Shown here piece by piece: positions 21,782 through 24,622 of a stretch of 24,622 nt of DNA. The translations under genes were made by a program, and so were the position numbers. This DNA comes from a virus: positions 1 to 24,622 of the IMG/VR virus record IMGVR_UViG_3300036860_000042; one strand, given 5' to 3'. The notes beneath the pieces are model-generated. The model was not told where the DNA came from. It did not search any database and was given only the letters and a program-made list of their open reading frames with translations. Each line of letters opens with the position of its first letter. Position 1 is the stretch's first letter.

Positions 21782-23300
21782 TTCTCATGTCCGTATCGTC
21801 GCGTCGGTCGGTATCTTGCAACTCGTCATCATAGCCGGGCGTGACGATTGACTCATTCCCTTTGCGCATCGGGAGCGTACGCCTAAACTCTTCCCAATGC
21901 CGGTACGAGCCTTCATCAAGTCCATCTGCAATATCAAATGCCTGCCGAATTTCCCTTATGTCAACCGCAACTACCTTAGTTGGAATAAGGGATAACGCAT
22001 ACCCGCCCGCGTCAACTGCGTGGAAGCTTGATTTAGCGGCTATCTTCAACGCTCTATTTCCACTATCCCCGACGATCTGTCCCTTAAGGCGATAGCTAGG
22101 GCCTTGTCGTATGAGGTTTGTGCATCGTTGAGATACCGTAAGCCCTCGTCTGTGAGCGTTAATATACAGCATGACTCTGGCCCATTCATCGCCTTGACTC
22201 GGCACAACGGGCAATCCCGCTTGGACGTACAAGTCTGCCACTGATATGCTGCCGTGTTTCTTAGACATGAAAGAAGCAGACCAGGAAGTGCGATCCATAA
22301 TCTGAGCGCGAGGGTTGTACGGGTAATTGATCTGCCGAATCGCGTCAGCGTGGAGTTCAGCGTCTCTACCCTCTGCCCAATACTCTGCGTAAAAGTGTGG
22401 CGCATTGGGATTTACGCCTTTCCAAGCTTCTTTATCAGGATTAACGGTAACCCATAACGCGGCAGTAACACCAGATGATCTAGCCGGGTCAATCCCAACC
22501 CACCTAGGCCAATGTCCGGGAATGTCAAATGGTTCAACTATTCTCCATCCTGGTAACAGTCTGCTTGATCCCGCTTCCATCAATGCATAAACATAACGTC
22601 TTTGCATTTCTGGCGGCAGCATTAAGTATTGCGCGCGTATCCCTTCATCAAGGTGCGGATTCTCCAACGCCGAACCGCGCACAAGCTTGCGTGAGGCGTT
22701 AAGCGATGGCCGACCGTGCGGGGCTTCGTACGTGAGAAAGCGCTGTCTGATCCAGTTGTCTCCTTCGTCGTTTCCAACACTGACGACGTGTCTTTCAGAC
22801 GCAGGAGCCGCTGTAAGTCTACACCGAAGTAGGAGGATCTGGTAGACATCAAACTCTATTTCTTCAACCTGGTCAACGAAGATAAATGAGTATTCAACGT
22901 TCTTATGCTTATCAATTGATTTGTCGAGGTTAGTAAAGAAGAACTCTGACCCGTTTGACATACGGGCATAATTTGTACCTTCCCGAACGTCCCATACTCT
23001 AGGCTTGACAAAGTATTTCTGTAATCCCTTCTGCTTGACTATCTCGAAGAACTGGTGTTTCGTTGACTCGATTAGCTCTTTGTACGTGAAACGCGCAATG
23101 AGTACTCTTGCTCCCGGAAACTTCGCGGCATGGCGAATAGCTGCCACGCACGCTGCGTACGTCTTTCCGGCACCCATTCCCCCGACTGCACATACTTCGT
23201 ATTCCTTAGCTAATATGAGTTCTGGTTGGAGCGGGTGGTACTTGTCACCTAGTAGATGCTTAAGTGACAGTTCACTTTCTGTCGGATTAGGTGCCGACAC
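21759..23300 (-). CDS. terL: Terminase large subunit
   Basis: A 513-residue packaging motor with a GTG start; an in-frame stop sits directly upstream, so no longer form is possible. The ATPase part has Walker A GGMGAGKT (40-47) and a Walker B-like FIFVDQVEE (139-147), in which the usual DE pair reads DQVEE. The nuclease part has GIDPARSSG (Asp271), QIMDRTSW (Asp336) and SSFHAVDAGG (Asp430), the usual acidic triad. Length is close to the family norm. It follows the two small proline-rich genes rather than the small terminase directly. It overlaps the upstream gene by 14 nt and the downstream gene by 23 nt. Works with the portal and small terminase to pump DNA. Confidence 0.92.
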   Translation of the reverse strand: MSAPNPTESELSLKHLLGDKYHPLQPELILAKEYEVCAVGGMGAGKTYAACVAAIRHAAKFPGARVLIARFTYKELIESTKHQFFEIVKQKGLQKYFVKPRVWDVREGTNYARMSNGSEFFFTNLDKSIDKHKNVEYSFIFVDQVEEIEFDVYQILLLRCRLTAAPASERHVVSVGNDEGDNWIRQRFLTYEAPHGRPSLNASRKLVRGSALENPHLDEGIRAQYLMLPPEMQRRYVYALMEAGSSRLLPGWRIVEPFDIPGHWPRWVGIDPARSSGVTAALWVTVNPDKEAWKGVNPNAPHFYAEYWAEGRDAELHADAIRQINYPYNPRAQIMDRTSWSASFMSKKHGSISVADLYVQAGLPVVPSQGDEWARVMLYINAHRRGLTVSQRCTNLIRQGPSYRLKGQIVGDSGNRALKIAAKSSFHAVDAGGYALSLIPTKVVAVDIREIRQAFDIADGLDEGSYRHWEEFRRTLPMRKGNESIVTPGYDDELQDTDRRDDTDMRNVEDEIW

Positions 23301-23595
23301 TCATTCCGCCCAGCTTTTGCTGCTGCTGTGGATCAACCATCAATCCACCCGTAGCACTAGACTCTTTATACTGGCCCATTGGTGTAATAAGCGGACTTGC
23401 GTTGCTGCCTGGTAATGGCGTGCTTGACGGAGTAGGTTGTGCCAATTCGGGCGGCATAGGCGGCATTTGGCTCGCCTGACGCTGCTGCTGCTTGGCAAAC
23501 TGACTCTGTTGCGACCGCTGCTCAGATGCATTATACATCTGGGCACCGACGCCAAGAAGTCCAATCACGGCTGGGATAGCGGCTGCGGCTGGCAT
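23287..23595 (-). CDS. Pro/Gln-rich small protein with one hydrophobic helix and C-terminal GGMSVG motif
   Basis: A 102-residue protein. The start MPAAAAIPAV at 23595 is preferred to one 27 nt upstream because it sits just after the previous stop. Residues 2-22 form a hydrophobic helix (PAAAAIPAVIGLLGVGAQMY), then a Gln-rich segment (QRSQQSQFAKQQQRQ), a Pro-rich linker and the end KLGGMSVGT. A similar MPAAAxxP hydrophobic opening is common in small phage internal or ejection proteins as I recall. The stop lies inside the TerL start region (14-nt overlap). It is unusual to find such a gene inside the terminase pair. Confidence 0.75.
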   Translation of the reverse strand: MPAAAAIPAVIGLLGVGAQMYNASEQRSQQSQFAKQQQRQASQMPPMPPELAQPTPSSTPLPGSNASPLITPMGQYKESSATGGLMVDPQQQQKLGGMSVGT

Positions 23596-23596
23596 A

Positions 23597-23833
23597 CTAA
23601 ATTCCGACTCCCATGCCCCCATACGGGCTGTTACGTTTCATAGCATCTTCGTTAGGCATCGTCATTCCCGCTGCTTGCTGCGCCATCTGACCCGGCGTTC
23701 CCAGCAATCCCGTTGACGGCTGATTCGGGTGCAAGGGAGTCGTTGTCTGGGTAGTCGTGCGCCCTGTCATCACCGGAGGGGGCGGAGGCATCGACGGCTG
23801 CTGCGGCATTTCGGGGCTGAACATCTGAGGCAT
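23597..23833 (-). CDS. Proline-rich protein overlapping terS, C-terminal GGMGVGI motif
   Basis: A 78-residue protein starting MPQMFSPEMP in a different frame from the small terminase, whose 3' end it overlaps for 182 bp (23652-23833). The start is backed by AAGGA 8 nt before ATG, inside terS. It is Pro/Gln/Thr-rich, with a PPPPP run near residue 18 and a middle QTTTPLHPNQPSTGLLG, and ends PYGGMGVGI. That motif is shared with six other proteins here, which makes it unlikely to be a chance frame. Function unknown; probably disordered. Confidence 0.75.
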   Translation of the reverse strand: MPQMFSPEMPQQPSMPPPPPVMTGRTTTQTTTPLHPNQPSTGLLGTPGQMAQQAAGMTMPNEDAMKRNSPYGGMGVGI

Positions 23834-24275
23834 CTAAATCATCCTTGAATCCCGCAGCTAGTTTGGCGGGTAAAGTTTGGGTCAAATCTTCTGGTTGAAT
23901 CACTTTAAGCTTATTACAGATATCCGCGTATTCGCTAATAGCTTTGATTCTTATTATCGGCTTCATTTTAGGATCGCGGATAATGTTATTTAGAACTTTC
24001 ATGTTATCATATAAACTGGCGCGTAAGAGATTGGCGAGATTACTTGCTGATTCAGTCTGTTCAAGCGTATATTCAGTAAGCGCTTGATTAACCTTAACTT
24101 CCCACCTATCTTGATCTCGCCAGTATTGAACCGCTCCCATCGTAACGCCGAGGGTCATTGCAATGCTGCGAAATGATATTCTCTTGCCTTCCATCGCGCC
24201 GTTAAGGTACATCTTGTACGCATTAAGGCGCAAGGCTCTTTGCTCAGGCGTTTGGACAGGTCTACCAGCGGGCAT
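23652..24275 (-). CDS. terS: Terminase small subunit
   Basis: A 207-residue protein starting MPAGRPVQTPEQRALRLNAY, a common small-terminase opening. It is followed by a helix-turn-helix at about residues 33-54 (SFRSIAMTLGVTMGAVQYW) and a helical oligomerisation region (residues 60-120). The last 70 residues are acidic and Ala/Ser/Asp-rich and are the part that overlaps the proline-rich gene. There is no recognisable Shine-Dalgarno before the ATG; the sequence TACTATAATATG lies there instead. Binds the packaging initiation site and brings DNA to the large subunit. Confidence 0.85.
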   Translation of the reverse strand: MPAGRPVQTPEQRALRLNAYKMYLNGAMEGKRISFRSIAMTLGVTMGAVQYWRDQDRWEVKVNQALTEYTLEQTESASNLANLLRASLYDNMKVLNNIIRDPKMKPIIRIKAISEYADICNKLKVIQPEDLTQTLPAKLAAGFKDDLDASDVQPRNAAAAVDASAPSGDDRAHDYPDNDSLAPESAVNGIAGNAGSDGAASSGNDDA

Positions 24276-24283
24276 ATTATAGT

Positions 24284-24358
24284 ATTGCTAACGGTGAGGA
24301 TAACCTAACCGTGGGGGCGGGAGTCAGGTATAAACCGGAAGGACTCACCGCTAGCAAT
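24284..24358. repeat. 15-bp inverted repeat upstream of terS
   Basis: ATTGCTAACGGTGAG (24284-24298) and CTCACCGCTAGCAAT (24344-24358) are inverted repeats with one mismatch, which is a G-U pair on the minus-strand transcript. The spacer is 45 nt. It lies entirely in the gap between the DUF1508-like gene and terS. No U-run follows it, so it is not a typical terminator. A terminase binding site, a protein operator or an mRNA leader structure for terS are options. Confidence 0.6.
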
Positions 24359-24365
24359 CTCTTTA

Positions 24366-24622
24366 CTATTCGATGGGCTTGCCGTCACGTGTCCTTACGG
24401 GCGCAGGCTCAGGCGCAACCTCAACAATCTTAACTTCAGTCATATCATAATCGAGCATATTAGCCGCAGCTTGCATAACATCCGCGTGATTAACATATGC
24501 TTCTGCGCCATTTGCAACCACACGGCCATTTCCGGCTTTAAGTCGCCAGCGCCATGTGCCTTTATCGCCCGCAGACATAGGTGCTTGATAAACCTCAAGC
24601 GTGCCGTGCTGTGGGTTAGTAA
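24366..24622 (-). CDS. YegP/DUF1508-like protein, 5' end missing
   Basis: The reading frame stays open from its stop at 24366 to the right edge, so the true start is outside the window. An internal ATG at 24578 would give 70 residues, but 14 or more in-frame residues precede it, including LEVYQAP, which completes the family pattern. The core GTWRWRLKAGNGRVVANGAE with an aromatic start fits DUF1508/YegP, small beta-alpha proteins of unknown function. Reading past the internal ATG is therefore better supported. It lies upstream of the packaging genes in the same direction, separated by an inverted repeat. Confidence 0.75.
   Translation of the reverse strand, partial: TNPQHGTLEVYQAPMSAGDKGTWRWRLKAGNGRVVANGAEAYVNHADVMQAAANMLDYDMTEVKIVEVAPEPAPVRTRDGKPIE

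Noticed and set aside
24276-24281. TATAAT on the minus strand directly before the terS start, as a promoter -10 box
   Set aside because: The transcript would begin at or inside the start codon, and no -35 match is seen at 16-18 bp upstream. Left as a remark in the terS entry only.
1-24622. tRNA genes, CRISPR arrays, insertion sequences, integrase or attachment sites
   Set aside because: No cloverleaf-like sequence, spaced direct repeats, transposase or recombinase gene was seen on either strand.

Overview
The window looks like the packaging and virion-structure module of a tailed double-stranded DNA bacteriophage (Caudoviricetes). Every gene I can support lies on the minus strand, so the module reads from the right edge to the left. 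A short-tailed (podovirus-type) virion is the best fit. There is a large P22-type portal, a probable head-tail adaptor, a nozzle-like tail protein and putative ejection proteins, and I see no tape measure, tail-tube or sheath gene. Strong GGAG/AAGG ribosome-binding sites precede many genes, so the host probably uses conventional Shine-Dalgarno initiation. The host itself cannot be named, and nothing here decides between a lytic and a temperate lifestyle: no integrase, repressor or replication gene is visible.

Right end (24622-19288), packaging: a partial YegP/DUF1508-like gene runs off the edge, followed by a 15-bp inverted repeat in the only sizeable gap. Then come the small terminase, two Pro/Gln-rich small proteins (one overlapping the terminase gene by 182 bp), the large terminase, a coiled-coil protein and the portal, which carries an inserted CxxC...CxxC zinc ribbon.

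Middle right (19288-17434), accessory cluster: a histidine phosphatase is followed by six small genes, including a 26-residue membrane protein, a DUF3008-like basic protein and other tiny basic proteins. Then come the scaffold (17344-16499) and HK97-type major capsid (16424-15114) genes, whose leaders and trailers hold clear RNA hairpins.

Middle (15064-7835): about eleven structural or unknown genes, several beta-rich and Ala/Thr/Gly-rich. They include a 492-residue protein with a probable LamG-like domain, a striking protein of alternating 18- and 20-residue GTLT repeats, and a probable neck adaptor.

Left (7831-1): a 45-residue membrane protein and a nozzle-like tail protein with a probable carbohydrate-binding insertion. 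Next are two GNAT-like paralogues flanking four small genes (two found only by reading overlaps), three probable ejection or internal virion proteins, a beta-rich protein, and a partial DUF5675 (L,D-transpeptidase-like) gene at the edge.

Two signals are not explained by ordinary annotation. Seven small proteins from two distant clusters share a short [GNS]-G-M-x-V-G motif, usually at the C-terminus, and three of them also have a lysine cluster. Separately, three tiny single-span membrane proteins share a GWY motif at the end of the membrane helix.
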